64,000 nt of DNA from Hydrogenophaga sp. (GCF_011772445.1 NZ_WVZN01000021.1:1-64000), one strand, 5' to 3'. Positions 37,044 through 46,239 are shown, counted from the stretch's first letter. Numbers and translations: made by a program. The notes: generated by a model from the sequence alone, not told the origin.

Positions 37044-38095
37044 TGGCCGCTCCCGAACGCGTCGCCATCTTCCGCGCCCTGATGCTGGGCGACATGCTGT
37101 GCGCGACGCCCGCCTTGCGCGCGATGCGCGCCGCCTGGCCGCGCGCGCGGCTCACCCTGGTGGGCCTGCCGTGGGCGCGTGAACTGGCCCAACGCCTGCC
37201 GGGTGTCGACGATTTCGAAGCCTTTCCCGGCTGGCCGGGCCTGATGGAACAGGCGCCGGCCGGTGCGGACGCGGGGGCGGCCTTCCTGAGTCGGCTGCGC
37301 GCGCGCCACTTCGATCTGGCCATCCAGTTGCACGGCAGCGGGGGCATCAGCAACCCGCTGGTGGCGCGTTTCGGCGCGCGCCGCTTGGCGGGCTTTGCCG
37401 GGCAGGGCGCCTGGCGGCCCGCGCGCGATGCCGCGCGCTTCATTCCCTGGCCCGAGCAAGGGCAGGAGATCGAGCGCCTGTTGTCGCTCACCGATCACCT
37501 CGGCCTGCCCCGCTGCGGGCTGGCGATGGACCTGCCCGTCAGCCGCGCCGATCACGAGCGCGTGCGCGCCTGGTTGCCGACCGGGCACGCCTATGCGGTG
37601 GTGCACGCGGGTGCGCGCTGGCCGTCGCGGCGTTGGCCCGCGCGCCGTTTCGCCGCCGTGGCCGACGCGCTGGCGGCCCACGGCCTGCGCGTGGTGCTGA
37701 CCGGCACCGCCGGGGAGCGCGAGGCGAGCCTGGCCGTCGCCACGGCCATGGCCGCGCCCGCGCTGGACCTCACCGGCCGCACCGATCTGTGGACCTTGGC
37801 CGCGCTGGTCGCCTCGGCTCGCCTGGTGGTGAGCAACGACACCGGCGTGTCGCACGTGGCGGCGGCGCTCGACACGCCCAGCGTGGTCGTGGCCTGCGGC
37901 AGCGAGGTCGAGCGCTGGGCGCCGCTGGCCCACGAGCGGCACCGCGTGCTCTGGCGCGACGCACCATGTCGACCCTGCGGCGAAGACCACTGCACCGTCG
38001 GCCATGGCTGCGCCCGCGCCCTGGGCGTCGAGGCGGTGGTGCACGCCGCGCTGACACGCATGGAGGCCGGGCACGATGCCGCAGTGGCCGTCTGA
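37043..38095 (+). CDS. Glycosyltransferase family 9 (second, heptosyltransferase-like)
   Basis: A 350-residue family-9 GT-B enzyme. RALMLGDMLCATPALRAMR and SNDTGVSHVAAALDTPSVVVACG are the conserved N- and C-terminal motifs, and VHAGARWPSRRWPARRF is the middle loop. A Cys-rich end (CRPCGEDHCTVGHGC) resembles that of the other family-9 gene at 23.0 kb. ADP-heptose is the likely donor given gmhB next door. It overlaps both neighbours. Confidence 0.9.
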   Translation: MAAPERVAIFRALMLGDMLCATPALRAMRAAWPRARLTLVGLPWARELAQRLPGVDDFEAFPGWPGLMEQAPAGADAGAAFLSRLRARHFDLAIQLHGSGGISNPLVARFGARRLAGFAGQGAWRPARDAARFIPWPEQGQEIERLLSLTDHLGLPRCGLAMDLPVSRADHERVRAWLPTGHAYAVVHAGARWPSRRWPARRFAAVADALAAHGLRVVLTGTAGEREASLAVATAMAAPALDLTGRTDLWTLAALVASARLVVSNDTGVSHVAAALDTPSVVVACGSEVERWAPLAHERHRVLWRDAPCRPCGEDHCTVGHGCARALGVEAVVHAALTRMEAGHDAAVAV

Positions 38096-39056
38096 AGCCG
38101 CGCCCCCGTCGGGGCGGCGCCTGCGCATCCTCACCTGGCACGTGCACGGCAACTACCTCTACAACCTCACGCAGGTGCCGCACGACTTCTGGCTCGTCAC
38201 CGACGAGGCCCGCTCGCCGCAGCGAACCGGGCGCGTGGGCGCGCTGCCCTGGGGCGACAACGTGCACGAGGCGCCGGCCGCGGACCTGGCGTCCATGTCC
38301 TTCGACCTCGTGCTGTACCAGTCGCGCCAGGCGTGGGAGGTCGACCGCGAGCGCTACCTCAGCGCGGCCCAGCGCCGGCTGCCACGCATCGTGCTCGAGC
38401 ACGACCCGCCCCAGTTGCACCCCACCGACACGCCGCACTGGTGCGACGACCCGGGCGCGCTGCTGGTGCACGTGACCCCGTTCAATGCGCTGATGTGGGA
38501 CAACGGCCACGTGCCGGTGCGCGTGGTCGAGCACGGCGTGAAGCCCTTGGCGCCGGTGGAATGGAGTGGTCACCTGGCGCGCGGCGTGGTGGTGGTGAAC
38601 CACATCGGCCGGCGCGGGCGCCGGCTGGGCCTGGACCTGTGGCGCCGGTTCGGCGCCCAGGTGCCGCTCACCCTGGTGGGCATGGGCAGCGAAGCCGTGG
38701 GCGGACAGGGGGAGGTGGCGCAACTCGACATGCCCGCCGTGCTGGCGGCGCACCGCTTCTACTGCCACCCGGTGCGCTACACGAGCCTGGGGCTGGCCGT
38801 CATCGAGGCCATGATGGCGGGCCTGCCCGTGGTGGGCCTGGCGACGACCGAACTGGTCACGGTGATCCGCAACGGCCACAACGGCTACATCGACACCGAG
38901 CCGCAGCGGCTGGTGCCGGTGATGCGCGCGCTCAGCGAGGACCGCGACCTCGCCCTGCAGTGGGGGCAGGCCGCGCGCCGCACGGCACAGGAGCGCTTCT
39001 CCATCGACCGCTTCGTGAGCGACTGGCTGGCCGTGCTGGACGAGGTGGCGCGCTAG
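38076..39056 (+). CDS. Glycosyltransferase family 1/4-like
   Basis: A 326-residue single-chain GT-B protein. The N-terminus (ILTWHVHGNYLYNLTQVPHD) and a C-terminal donor region (HPVRYTSLGLAVIEAMMAG, with the E(x7)E-like motif) are typical of glycosyltransferases that act on surface glycans. Last gene of the operon, overlapping the family-9 gene by 20 bp. The convergent regulator gene ends 18 bp beyond its stop. Confidence 0.87.
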   Translation: MPQWPSEAAPPSGRRLRILTWHVHGNYLYNLTQVPHDFWLVTDEARSPQRTGRVGALPWGDNVHEAPAADLASMSFDLVLYQSRQAWEVDRERYLSAAQRRLPRIVLEHDPPQLHPTDTPHWCDDPGALLVHVTPFNALMWDNGHVPVRVVEHGVKPLAPVEWSGHLARGVVVVNHIGRRGRRLGLDLWRRFGAQVPLTLVGMGSEAVGGQGEVAQLDMPAVLAAHRFYCHPVRYTSLGLAVIEAMMAGLPVVGLATTELVTVIRNGHNGYIDTEPQRLVPVMRALSEDRDLALQWGQAARRTAQERFSIDRFVSDWLAVLDEVAR

Positions 39057-39074
39057 CCCGCTCGCCGGGCACCC

Positions 39075-40499
39075 TCACTGCCGGGAGGGGGAGTCGCCCG
39101 CGTATTCCTTCAGCCGGTTGTAGAGCGTCTTGAGGCTGATGCCGAGCACGGCCGCGGTGCGCTCCTTCTGCTGCTGGCACTGGTCGAGCGTGGCCTGGAT
39201 CAGCAGGCGCTCGGCTTGCGCCATGGACACGCCCACGGGCAGGGTGATGGCCGGCCCCCCACCGGCAGGCGACGGCTCGGACCGGGCCGCCGCGCGCGGC
39301 GCCGGCAAGGCGGCCACCGGCACCGGGCGCCCGGCGCCGCCCGGCAGCCAGCGCGCGTCGATGGCTTCGCCGTCCGCCATCACGTAGGCGCGGTGGATGG
39401 CGTTGCGCAGTTCGCGCACATTGCCTGGCCAGGGGTGTGCGGCGAGCTGGCGCAGGGCCGCGTCGTCCAGGTGCCGGGCGATGCCTTCGCGGCGCGAGAT
39501 GTCTTCCAGGAAGTGCTGGGCGAGCAGCGGCACGTCGTCCAGGCGCTCGCGCAGCGACGGCAATTCGATCGGGAAAACATTCAGGCGGTAGAGCAGGTCT
39601 TCGCGCAGCTTGCCCTGGGCCACGGCCTCCAGCGGCTGCCGGTTGGTGGCGGCGATGATGCGCACGTCGGTCTGGATGCTCTGCGTGGAGCCGACGCGCA
39701 TGAAGCGCCCCGTTTCCAGCACGCGCAGCAGCTTGACCTGCAGGTCCAGCGGCATCTCGGTGATCTCGTCGAGGAACAGCGTGCCGCCGCTGGCGCGTTC
39801 GAAAAAGCCCAGGTGCTGGCGGTCGGCGCCGGTGAAACTGCCTTTCTCGTGGCCGAAGATCTCGCTCTCCATCAGGTGGGGCGAGATGGCTCCGCAGTTC
39901 ACCGCCAGGAAAGGGCCCGCCTGGCGGCGGCTGAAGGCGTGCACGGTTTGCGCCACCAGTTCCTTGCCGCTGCCGCTTTCGCCGGTGATCAGCACCGTCA
40001 CGGACGTCGGGGCCACGCGGTGGATCTGCTCGTACACGCGGCGCATCGCCGCCGAGCGGCCCCACAGCAGGCCGAAGCGGCCCGACTCGGCATCGGGATC
40101 GCGCGGTGCCGCGGCGGGCACGGTCTTGCCGCCGGCCGCATCGGGCCGGCTGTCGCAGCGCGAGAGCACGCGCTGCAGCTGCTTCATCGCGATGGGCTTG
40201 ACCAGGTAGTCGGCGGCACCCAGGCGCATGGCCTCGATGGACGAGTCCAGGCTGGCGTGGCCCGTCACCAGCACGATCTCGGAATCGCTGACGAGCTGGC
40301 GGTCGGAAAACAGGTCCAGGCCGTTGCCGTCGGGCAGCAGCATGTCGAGCAAGACCAGGTCCGGCGGCTGCAACGCGATCTGGCGCCGGGCGTCGCGCAG
40401 GGTGTGCGCCACGGCGACGGAGAAGCGGTCGGCCCGCACCAGCTCGCGCAGGGTGGTGGCGGAGTCGGTGTCGTCGTCGACGATGAGCACGTGGTTCAT
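39075..40499 (-). CDS. Sigma-54-dependent response regulator (NtrC family)
   Basis: A 474-residue activator. The receiver has Asp52 ([10 protein letters not shown]) and Lys101. The AAA+ domain has Walker A GESGSGKE (173-180), the sigma-54-contacting loop GSFTGA (220-225; GAFTGA in NtrC), Walker [14 protein letters not shown] and WPGNVREL. A Fis-type helix-turn-helix ([14 protein letters not shown]) ends the protein. It activates sigma-54 promoters from upstream sites and is the natural partner of the island's rpoN and its many -24/-12 promoters. The cognate kinase may be the NtrB-like hybrid at 29.5 kb. No sigma-54 promoter is seen in front of it. Confidence 0.95.
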   Translation of the reverse strand: MNHVLIVDDDTDSATTLRELVRADRFSVAVAHTLRDARRQIALQPPDLVLLDMLLPDGNGLDLFSDRQLVSDSEIVLVTGHASLDSSIEAMRLGAADYLVKPIAMKQLQRVLSRCDSRPDAAGGKTVPAAAPRDPDAESGRFGLLWGRSAAMRRVYEQIHRVAPTSVTVLITGESGSGKELVAQTVHAFSRRQAGPFLAVNCGAISPHLMESEIFGHEKGSFTGADRQHLGFFERASGGTLFLDEITEMPLDLQVKLLRVLETGRFMRVGSTQSIQTDVRIIAATNRQPLEAVAQGKLREDLLYRLNVFPIELPSLRERLDDVPLLAQHFLEDISRREGIARHLDDAALRQLAAHPWPGNVRELRNAIHRAYVMADGEAIDARWLPGGAGRPVPVAALPAPRAAARSEPSPAGGGPAITLPVGVSMAQAERLLIQATLDQCQQQKERTAAVLGISLKTLYNRLKEYAGDSPSRQ

Positions 40500-40600
40500 G
40501 TTTGGTGTTTTCCCTGTTGCGCAGCCGGCTGCGACGAGCCTGAGCGGTGCATCATGGTCCGCTGCGCCGCCGCGTGTCTGTATCCACCTGTAGCGAACGT

Positions 40601-40615
40601 GGGCATGTCGCTTGC
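40601..40615 (+). promoter_or_regulatory. Sigma-54 promoter for the 83-residue membrane protein
   Basis: GGGCATGTCGCTTGC: GGCATG-N4-TTGC. The ATG lies 48 bp downstream. The site sits in the 163-bp gap divergent from the activator gene. Confidence 0.75.
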
Positions 40616-40662
40616 CCCCGCTCGCTTGAAGGTCCCATGCAAGACACAAGGAGGTTTGTGCC

Positions 40663-40914
40663 ATGAAACACGCCCTGGCGGAACGGCGAGGTCGCGCAGA
40701 ACCGCGTCAGACCTGTCCTACACGCACCCCCAGCCACCGTTTGCGCGACGGATTGGCGCTGCTCGCCTTGGGCGGGCTGCTGCTCCAGTGCTGGGCGCAG
40801 TGCAGCCAGGTGGTCCGGCGCCGCCGCCTCGAGCGACCGGCGGCTTCCTCGCCCGCGGTGCAGCGCTGGGAAGGTGAGGGCGGGCAGCCCCTGGACGAAC
40901 CCCCGCCGCAGTGA
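40663..40914 (+). CDS. Small single-helix membrane protein
   Basis: An 83-residue protein, [18 protein letters not shown] at the start, with one membrane helix ([20 protein letters not shown], about 28-47) and a polar Pro-rich tail. A full AAGGAGG ribosome site precedes the ATG and a sigma-54 promoter lies 48 bp upstream. I do not recognise the family. Confidence 0.72.
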   Translation: MKHALAERRGRAEPRQTCPTRTPSHRLRDGLALLALGGLLLQCWAQCSQVVRRRRLERPAASSPAVQRWEGEGGQPLDEPPPQ

Positions 40915-40941
40915 GCGCCTGGCGGGCGGCCCCCGCGGCGC

Positions 40942-41853
40942 TCAGGCATGCCGCAGGTCGCTCGTGCTCACCACCGCCGTTCCGAAGCGGCCCACCGCGA
41001 TGCCGGCGGCCCGGTTGGCCTGACGCAGCGCGTCGTCGATGGGGTGGCCGGCGGCCAGAAAGGCCGCCAGGGTGGCCAGGGTGGTGTCGCCCGCGCCGCT
41101 GACGTCGAACACCTCGCGGGCCTGGGTGTCGATGTGCAGGGGCTCCTGCCCCGCGCCGAAGAGCGAGAGGCCGCGCTCGCCGCGCGTCACCAGCAGGTAG
41201 CGCAGGGCCAGTCCGCCTCGCAGCATCTCCATGGCCTGCAGAAAGCCGCGTTCGTCCGACCAGCCCCCGGTCAGCGCGCGCGCCTCGGCTTCGTTGGGCT
41301 TGAGCAGCCAGGCGCCGCGGTAGCGCTCGACGTCGCTGCCCTTGGGGTCCACCAGGGTTCGGCAGCCGTGCGCGCGCGCCGCCTCCAGCATCTCGTCGCA
41401 GTGGCGCAGCGCGCCCTTGCCGTAGTCGCTCAGCACGAGCCAGGGGTGCGAAGGCAAGAGGGCCTGGGTCAATGAGCACAGCGCCCGTGCGGACGCCGCC
41501 GGCGCCGTGTGTTCGATGTCGATGCGCAGCAGTTGCTGGCGGCGGCAGACGGCACGGATCTTCTGCGTGGTGGCGGGCGCGGTGCACACGGCGCGCACGC
41601 GCACGCCCCCGTGCTCCAGCAGCTGGCGCAGTTGGTGGGCGGATTCGTCCCGGCCCAGCAGGGTGACCAGCGTGACGCGGGCGTCCAGCGCGGCGAGGTT
41701 GAGCGCGACATTGGCCGCGCCGCCCGCGCGCTGCTGCTCGCGGTCGAAGCGCAGCACGGGCACCGGGGCTTCGGGCGAGATGCGCTCGACGCTTCCCTCC
41801 CAGTACCGGTCGAGCATGCTGTCGCCAATGACGAGAACGGGTTCTGAAGGCAT
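40942..41853 (-). CDS. rfaE1: Heptose-7-phosphate kinase (RfaE1-like)
   Basis: A 303-residue PfkB-family kinase that would phosphorylate D-glycero-D-manno-heptose 7-phosphate at C1. It opens MPSEPVLVIGDSMLDRYWEG, as the N-terminal domain of HldE does. QRAGGAANVALNL and the C-terminal DVSGAGDTTLATLAAFLA (with catalytic Asp in GAGD) are PfkB motifs. The adenylyltransferase half is a separate gene (19.7 kb). The start at 41853 is required by the family; there is no Shine-Dalgarno, and a sigma-54-like site 15 bp upstream predicts an almost leaderless transcript. An in-frame ATG 6 codons earlier exists. Confidence 0.9.
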   Translation of the reverse strand: MPSEPVLVIGDSMLDRYWEGSVERISPEAPVPVLRFDREQQRAGGAANVALNLAALDARVTLVTLLGRDESAHQLRQLLEHGGVRVRAVCTAPATTQKIRAVCRRQQLLRIDIEHTAPAASARALCSLTQALLPSHPWLVLSDYGKGALRHCDEMLEAARAHGCRTLVDPKGSDVERYRGAWLLKPNEAEARALTGGWSDERGFLQAMEMLRGGLALRYLLVTRGERGLSLFGAGQEPLHIDTQAREVFDVSGAGDTTLATLAAFLAAGHPIDDALRQANRAAGIAVGRFGTAVVSTSDLRHA

Positions 41854-41867
41854 GGTGGACACTGCGG

Positions 41868-41882
41868 GCAAGCCCCATGCCC
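41868..41882 (-). promoter_or_regulatory. Sigma-54 promoter match upstream of rfaE1
   Basis: Minus strand reads GGGCATGGGGCTTGC: GGCATG-N4-TTGC. The predicted start site falls about 3 nt before the ATG, so the match is good but its geometry is unusual. Confidence 0.6.
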
Positions 41883-41916
41883 AGGGCCGCGCAGGGGCGC
41901 GAACATGGCGCCGGCA

Positions 41917-44709
41917 TCAGGGCCCGGCGGTCGCCGTCGGCCCCTTCACATGGCGCTCGATGAGGTGGCTGAGCTGCAGCGGGCTCACGGGTTTGGTCAG
42001 GTGCAGGTCGAAGCCGGCCTCCAGCGCGAGTTCGCGGTCGTGCAGCTGGCTCCAGCCCGTCACGGCGACCAGCAGGGTGGCCTCGCCGCCGGGCGAGCGC
42101 CGGATCTCGCGCGCCACCTGGTGCCCCGTGCGCCCGGGCATGCCGATGTCGAGCAGGCACACCTCGGGATGCTCGGCGTGCCACACGGCCACGGCCTCGT
42201 TGCCGTCGTAAGCCATGTACACCGTGTGGCCATCGGCCTGGAGCAGGGCGGCCAGCGTGTCGGAGGCGTCGCGGTTGTCGTCGGCGATGAGCACGCGAAG
42301 CTTGCGCCGCTCGGTGCTCGCCGGCGCGTCCTCCCCATCGGTGGCCGCAGGCGCCGCGGCCTGCCCCAGCGGCAGGAGGATGGTGAAGGTGCTGCCCATG
42401 CCCACGCCCTCGCTGCTGGCCGTGAGCGTGCCGCCGTGCAGCTCGACCAGCCCCTTGGACATGGCCAGACCGATGCCCAGGCCGCCCCGGGTGCGCTCGC
42501 CCGCGTGGTGCAGCTGCGTGAACATGCGAAACGCCTCGGGGATGGCGTCGGGCGGGATGCCGATGCCGTCGTCCTGCACCTCGATGAACGCCGAGTCGCC
42601 TCGCACGCCGGCCCTCAGGTGGATGGTGCCGCCCGGGTCGGTGTACTTGGCGGCGTTGGTGAGCAGATTGGCCGCCACCTGCGCCAGGCGCAGCGGGTCG
42701 GCATCGAGCACCACGGGGCGCTCGTCGATGGCGACCAGCAGCTGGTGCCCCTTGGCCTCGATCAGCGGACGCGCGGTCTCCATGGCCGAGGCGAGCACGC
42801 TGCCCAGGTCCGTCGGCGAGCGGCGCAGGCTCAGCGCCCCCCGCGTGATGCGGGAGACGTCGAGCAGGTCGTCGAGCAGCAGCGCCATGTGCGAGACCTG
42901 GCGGTCGATGACCTCGAAGCTCCAGCGTTTCTGTTCGTCGGTGGCGCGCGCCGACATGGCCAGCAGCGTGGCCTGGCGGATGGGCGCCAGCGGGTTGCGA
43001 AGCTCGTGCGCCAGGGTGGCCAGGAACTCGTCCTTGCGGCGGTCGCTCTCGCGCAGCAACTGCTCGTTGCGCATGCGCTCGGAGATGTCGGTGAACCACA
43101 CGCCCACTCCGTCGGGAATGGGCGAGACGATGCAGTGGAACCAGCGCGTGTGTTCGCGCTCGTCGTCGATGGTGTCGAACTCGCAGGTGCAGGCCGATTC
43201 GACTGCCGTGACGCAGTAGCTGAAGGCGGGGTGGCCCATCCAGGGACAGGAGGGGTTGCTCAGCACGCGGTGGCCCACCAGCTGATCGATGGGGCAGCCC
43301 AGCGCATCGGCGCCCGCGCGGTTGAGGTAGATCCAGAGGAAATCGACGATTTGCCCCCCCTGGCGTACGGGCCTGAGGATGCCGAAGGGCGCGCCGGAGG
43401 CGGCGAGCACGGCTTCGAAGCGGCCCTGCGTGGCGACCAGCTCATCGCGTGTGCGCGCCCGCTCGGTGAACACGGCGGCCTTGCGCGCGCAGATGTCGGC
43501 CATGCGCTGCTCGCGTTCGGTGGGGGCGCGCGGCTCGTCCAGGCACACGGTGATGGCGCCCAGCACTTCGCCCTGCGAATCGATGAGCGGCGTGCCGTGG
43601 ACCGCCCGGATCGCCTGGGTTTCGAAGAAGTCGTGGCAGGCCTTGAAGGTTTCGTCGTCGTGCGTGTCCTCCACGACCACGCGCGTGCGCTGGCGGCAGA
43701 CCTCCGCGCAGGCGCCGGTGCTCAGGCCTTCGAGCATGGCCAGTGCGGCGTCGTCGAAACCCGCGCTGGCCTCGACGCGCAGCCCCTGGCCCTGCGGCTC
43801 GCACAGCGAGACCATGCCGCGGGTGGCGCCATGGAAGTGCAGCAGCGTGGCCAGGATCATGTGCAGTTGCTGGCCGATGTGCGAGGTGTCCAGCAACTGC
43901 GTGCTCAACTCGTGCAGGTGGTTCAGGTCGTCCACCTGCCGGCTGAGCTGCTCGCGCGCGGCCTCGAGCTGGGCGTTGATCCGTTTGCTCTCGGTCACGT
44001 CCACGCAGGCGCCGCGCAGGCGCTCCGCCCGCTGCCCGCGCCAGACGACGTGCACGCGCAGCAGCAGCAACTGCGCAACGCCGCCGGTGGCCGAGGGCAG
44101 CACCACTTCCCGCTCGTAATAGGTCGTGCCGCGCTGGATCGCCTGGCGGACGTGGTCGCGGCTTTCGGCCAGCAGTTCCGGGCGCACGCCCCGGGCCCAG
44201 GTGCTCAGGGGAACGGGATCCGGCGTGACCGGCGCGCCCGCGAGCCGGGCCAGCACCGGCGAGGCGCGGATGGTCTGTGCCACGAGGTCGATGTCGAACA
44301 CCCCGATGCCCGTGCCTTCGATGGCCAGCATGAGCCGGTCTTCCGCCGAGGCCGCCCGGGCCCGCGACTGGCGCAGCGAGGCGCCCATGGCCACCAGCAG
44401 GCCACCCAGCAGCAGGTACAGGCCCAGGCGCATGAGGTCGGCACCGCCAGGGCTGCCCCACCACCGGTGCGCGCCCTCGAAAGGAAAGCCCGTGCCGATC
44501 GCCCCTGCCAGCAGCAGCAGCACGCCGGGCCCCGGACCCAGGGCGGCCGCGGCCACGGCGGCGGCGGGCAGGTAGAACACGAAAGGGCGCAGGGCGCCCA
44601 CCCAGGGCCACAGCAGCCAGTGCAACGCGCCGGCCACCAGGGCGATGAGCAGGGCCACGGCGTACCGTTGCACGTGGGACATGCCCTTACCGTAACGCCA
44701 TTGGTTCAT
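41917..44709 (-). CDS. Large hybrid sensor histidine kinase (DUF4118-PAS-GAF-PAS-HK-receiver)
   Basis: A 930-residue kinase from the ATG at 44709 (44682, MSHVQRYAVAL, is also possible). N-terminal helices with the DUF4118-like FYLPAAAVAAAALGPGPG are followed by PAS (about 115-245), GAF (about 265-420) and PAS (about 425-545) regions. The kinase core has His568 in LAHELRNPLAP, N-box LLTNAAKYTDPGG and G-box GGLGIGLAMSKG. A C-terminal receiver carries Asp854 in CLLDIGMPG. It is of the ordinary HisKA type, so it may act on another regulator. It lies 63 bp upstream of rfaE1. No sigma-54 promoter was found before it. Confidence 0.93.
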   Translation of the reverse strand: MNQWRYGKGMSHVQRYAVALLIALVAGALHWLLWPWVGALRPFVFYLPAAAVAAAALGPGPGVLLLLAGAIGTGFPFEGAHRWWGSPGGADLMRLGLYLLLGGLLVAMGASLRQSRARAASAEDRLMLAIEGTGIGVFDIDLVAQTIRASPVLARLAGAPVTPDPVPLSTWARGVRPELLAESRDHVRQAIQRGTTYYEREVVLPSATGGVAQLLLLRVHVVWRGQRAERLRGACVDVTESKRINAQLEAAREQLSRQVDDLNHLHELSTQLLDTSHIGQQLHMILATLLHFHGATRGMVSLCEPQGQGLRVEASAGFDDAALAMLEGLSTGACAEVCRQRTRVVVEDTHDDETFKACHDFFETQAIRAVHGTPLIDSQGEVLGAITVCLDEPRAPTEREQRMADICARKAAVFTERARTRDELVATQGRFEAVLAASGAPFGILRPVRQGGQIVDFLWIYLNRAGADALGCPIDQLVGHRVLSNPSCPWMGHPAFSYCVTAVESACTCEFDTIDDEREHTRWFHCIVSPIPDGVGVWFTDISERMRNEQLLRESDRRKDEFLATLAHELRNPLAPIRQATLLAMSARATDEQKRWSFEVIDRQVSHMALLLDDLLDVSRITRGALSLRRSPTDLGSVLASAMETARPLIEAKGHQLLVAIDERPVVLDADPLRLAQVAANLLTNAAKYTDPGGTIHLRAGVRGDSAFIEVQDDGIGIPPDAIPEAFRMFTQLHHAGERTRGGLGIGLAMSKGLVELHGGTLTASSEGVGMGSTFTILLPLGQAAAPAATDGEDAPASTERRKLRVLIADDNRDASDTLAALLQADGHTVYMAYDGNEAVAVWHAEHPEVCLLDIGMPGRTGHQVAREIRRSPGGEATLLVAVTGWSQLHDRELALEAGFDLHLTKPVSPLQLSHLIERHVKGPTATAGP

Positions 44710-44802
44710 GGTGTGCGAATCCAGAGGAAATCCAGGGGAACCGGCCATCGCCCATCGGGGCGGGGCGGGAACGTCGGCGCTGCGGCGCGGTCTTGTGCAG
44801 TC

Positions 44803-45012
44803 ATGAAACAGTCGATCGGTGGGATCTTTCAACGGGGGCGCCGGGCGGTGGCCCGGCTCCTCTCACCTTCGCGCGGCGAGGGCCTGGCGCCCGAGGCCGA
44901 CGCGAAGGATTGGGCGCACGCCTCGGCGGCGGGGGAAGAAGACCCGGGTGCCAGCGTCGATCTGCTGGACGACCGGCCGCCGCCCCGCGCCGTCAGGAGG
45001 GAGGCGGACTGA
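44803..45012 (+). CDS. Small hypothetical protein
   Basis: A 69-residue frame, MKQSIGGIFQRGRRAVARLL at the start, basic N-terminal half and acidic C-terminal half. No clear ribosome site or sigma-54 promoter. It overlaps the end of the small proline-rich frame on the other strand by 20 bp, so at most one may be real. Low confidence. Confidence 0.4.
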   Translation: MKQSIGGIFQRGRRAVARLLSPSRGEGLAPEADAKDWAHASAAGEEDPGASVDLLDDRPPPRAVRREAD

Positions 45013-45163
45013 GGGCGCTGGCCCCGTTCGGCGGGCTCGGCGGCGGCGCGTTCGGGCCCGGCACCGGCGGTGCCGGCGGCGGATCGCCCATCGGCGGCGG
45101 CACCGGGTCGTGCAGAGGCGGCGGGGCGGGCGGTTGCAGGGGAGGCGGCGGGGTGGTGTGCAT
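44993..45163 (-). CDS. Proline-rich small ORF after DUF421
   Basis: A 56-residue frame (MHTTPPPPLQPPAPPPLHDP and on), more than half Pro. It starts 6 nt after the DUF421 stop with no Shine-Dalgarno, so it could be translated by reinitiation. Pro-rich frames arise easily in high-GC DNA, so this may be spurious. Confidence 0.35.
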   Translation of the reverse strand: MHTTPPPPLQPPAPPPLHDPVPPPMGDPPPAPPVPGPNAPPPSPPNGASALSPPPS

Positions 45164-45168
45164 GGGGT

Positions 45169-45660
45169 TCAGACGGGCTTCTTGCGCTCGGCATGCGCTG
45201 GGGTTGAAGGGTGCTCGGGGGGGTCATGCGCCAGGATGGCGATGCTGCCGTCGGGCTCCAGGATGGCCCACTTCACCTCGCTCAGGGCCTCCAGGCCCGT
45301 CTTGTGCATCTCGGTGAACACCTCGTCGGGCGTGACCCGCATGCGGTTCATCGCATCGACGAGGAAGCGGCCTTCGTAGACGAGCACCGTGGGATCGCCC
45401 GACACCAGGCGGCCGACGCGCTCGAAGCGCTGCACGAGCAGCGAGGTGAGAAAGACCAGCACCAGCAAGGTGCACAGGCCGGTGAGCCCGGTGGTCAGGG
45501 AGTAGTCGCTGCCGATGAGCGCCTGGGACACGATCTCCGGAATCATCAGCAGGGACACCAGTTCCAGGGGCGAGAGCTGGCCGAACTCGCGTTTGCCCAG
45601 CACGCGCAAGCCGAGCAGCACGACCAGGTAGATGACGGTGACGCGCGCGACGGTGTCCAT
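45169..45660 (-). CDS. DUF421 / YetF-like membrane protein
   Basis: A 163-residue protein with three N-terminal membrane helices and a C-terminal cytoplasmic DUF421 domain. The family segment LGLRVLGKREFGQLSPLELVSLLM is clear, and GRFLVDAMNRMRVTPDEVF follows. YetF-type proteins are uncharacterised; some relatives are linked to spore or stress physiology. It lies 4 bp after the upstream membrane-anchored gene and shares its sigma-54 promoter. Confidence 0.9.
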   Translation of the reverse strand: MDTVARVTVIYLVVLLGLRVLGKREFGQLSPLELVSLLMIPEIVSQALIGSDYSLTTGLTGLCTLLVLVFLTSLLVQRFERVGRLVSGDPTVLVYEGRFLVDAMNRMRVTPDEVFTEMHKTGLEALSEVKWAILEPDGSIAILAHDPPEHPSTPAHAERKKPV

Positions 45661-45664
45661 GTCA

Positions 45665-46186
45665 TCAGGGCAGCACGGTCGTGGAGAAGTCCAGGCGCGC
45701 CAGCGTGGGCTGTCCGGGACGGTTGAGTTCCACCCAGCCCTTCAGCAGGCCCCAGTCGTCGGGTTGCAGGCGCAGGTGCACGCTGGCGCGCTCGCCAGGG
45801 GCCAGTGCCGGCAGGCTGACCCGGGCGCGGCCCGACGAGATGGCGTCGGGCGCCGGCACCGAATCGACGCTGGAGAAGTGCGCGAGGTAGGCCTCGTCGA
45901 ACGCCAGCGACAAGTCCTGGGTGCCTTCGGCGGCGGTGTTGGTGACGGTGACGACGAGATGCCCGCTGCCCAGGTGGCGCAGCCGCGCCGGGTGGCTCAC
46001 GTCCAGCCAGAGCGCGTTCGGTGCCTGCAGGACCTGGCGGGTGTGCGCGGGCCCGAGTGCGCCGCTGAGTGCCAGCACGGGCAGGAGCGCCAGCGCGGGG
46101 ATGCCGATCCATTCCAGGGCGCCCAGGCGCACCTCGCGACGGTATTCGGGCGGGCGGGGTGGTGAGGGCGGGTGCGGTGAGGGCAT
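45665..46186 (-). CDS. Membrane-anchored periplasmic beta-domain protein
   Basis: A 173-residue protein. A Pro-rich cytoplasmic start (MPSPHPPSPPRPPEYRREV) precedes one membrane helix (about 27-46) and a C-terminal beta-sandwich-like domain (LRHLGSGHLVVTVTNTAAEG; ASVHLRLQPDDWGLLKG). It resembles immunoglobulin-like domains of accessory envelope proteins, but I do not recognise a named family. A near-consensus sigma-54 promoter lies just upstream (46213-46227). First gene of a unit with DUF421. Confidence 0.75.
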   Translation of the reverse strand: MPSPHPPSPPRPPEYRREVRLGALEWIGIPALALLPVLALSGALGPAHTRQVLQAPNALWLDVSHPARLRHLGSGHLVVTVTNTAAEGTQDLSLAFDEAYLAHFSSVDSVPAPDAISSGRARVSLPALAPGERASVHLRLQPDDWGLLKGWVELNRPGQPTLARLDFSTTVLP

Positions 46187-46212
46187 GGATGTCGGCCGGC
46201 TGCCGGTCCCCG

Positions 46213-46227
46213 GCAATCGGCGTGCCC
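46213..46227 (-). promoter_or_regulatory. Sigma-54 promoter for the DUF421 unit
   Basis: Minus strand reads GGGCACGCCGATTGC: GGCACG-N4-TTGC exactly. The predicted start is about 15 nt upstream of the ATG. Confidence 0.8.
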
Positions 46228-46239
46228 GGTCCGCGCGCA

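Noticed and set aside
41905..45012. A 1,035-codon plus-strand open frame opposite the second hybrid kinase
   Set aside because: It is the antisense shadow of a gene with clear kinase motifs; the translation is low-complexity and has no family features. Only the last 69 codons (44803-45012) were kept, at low confidence.
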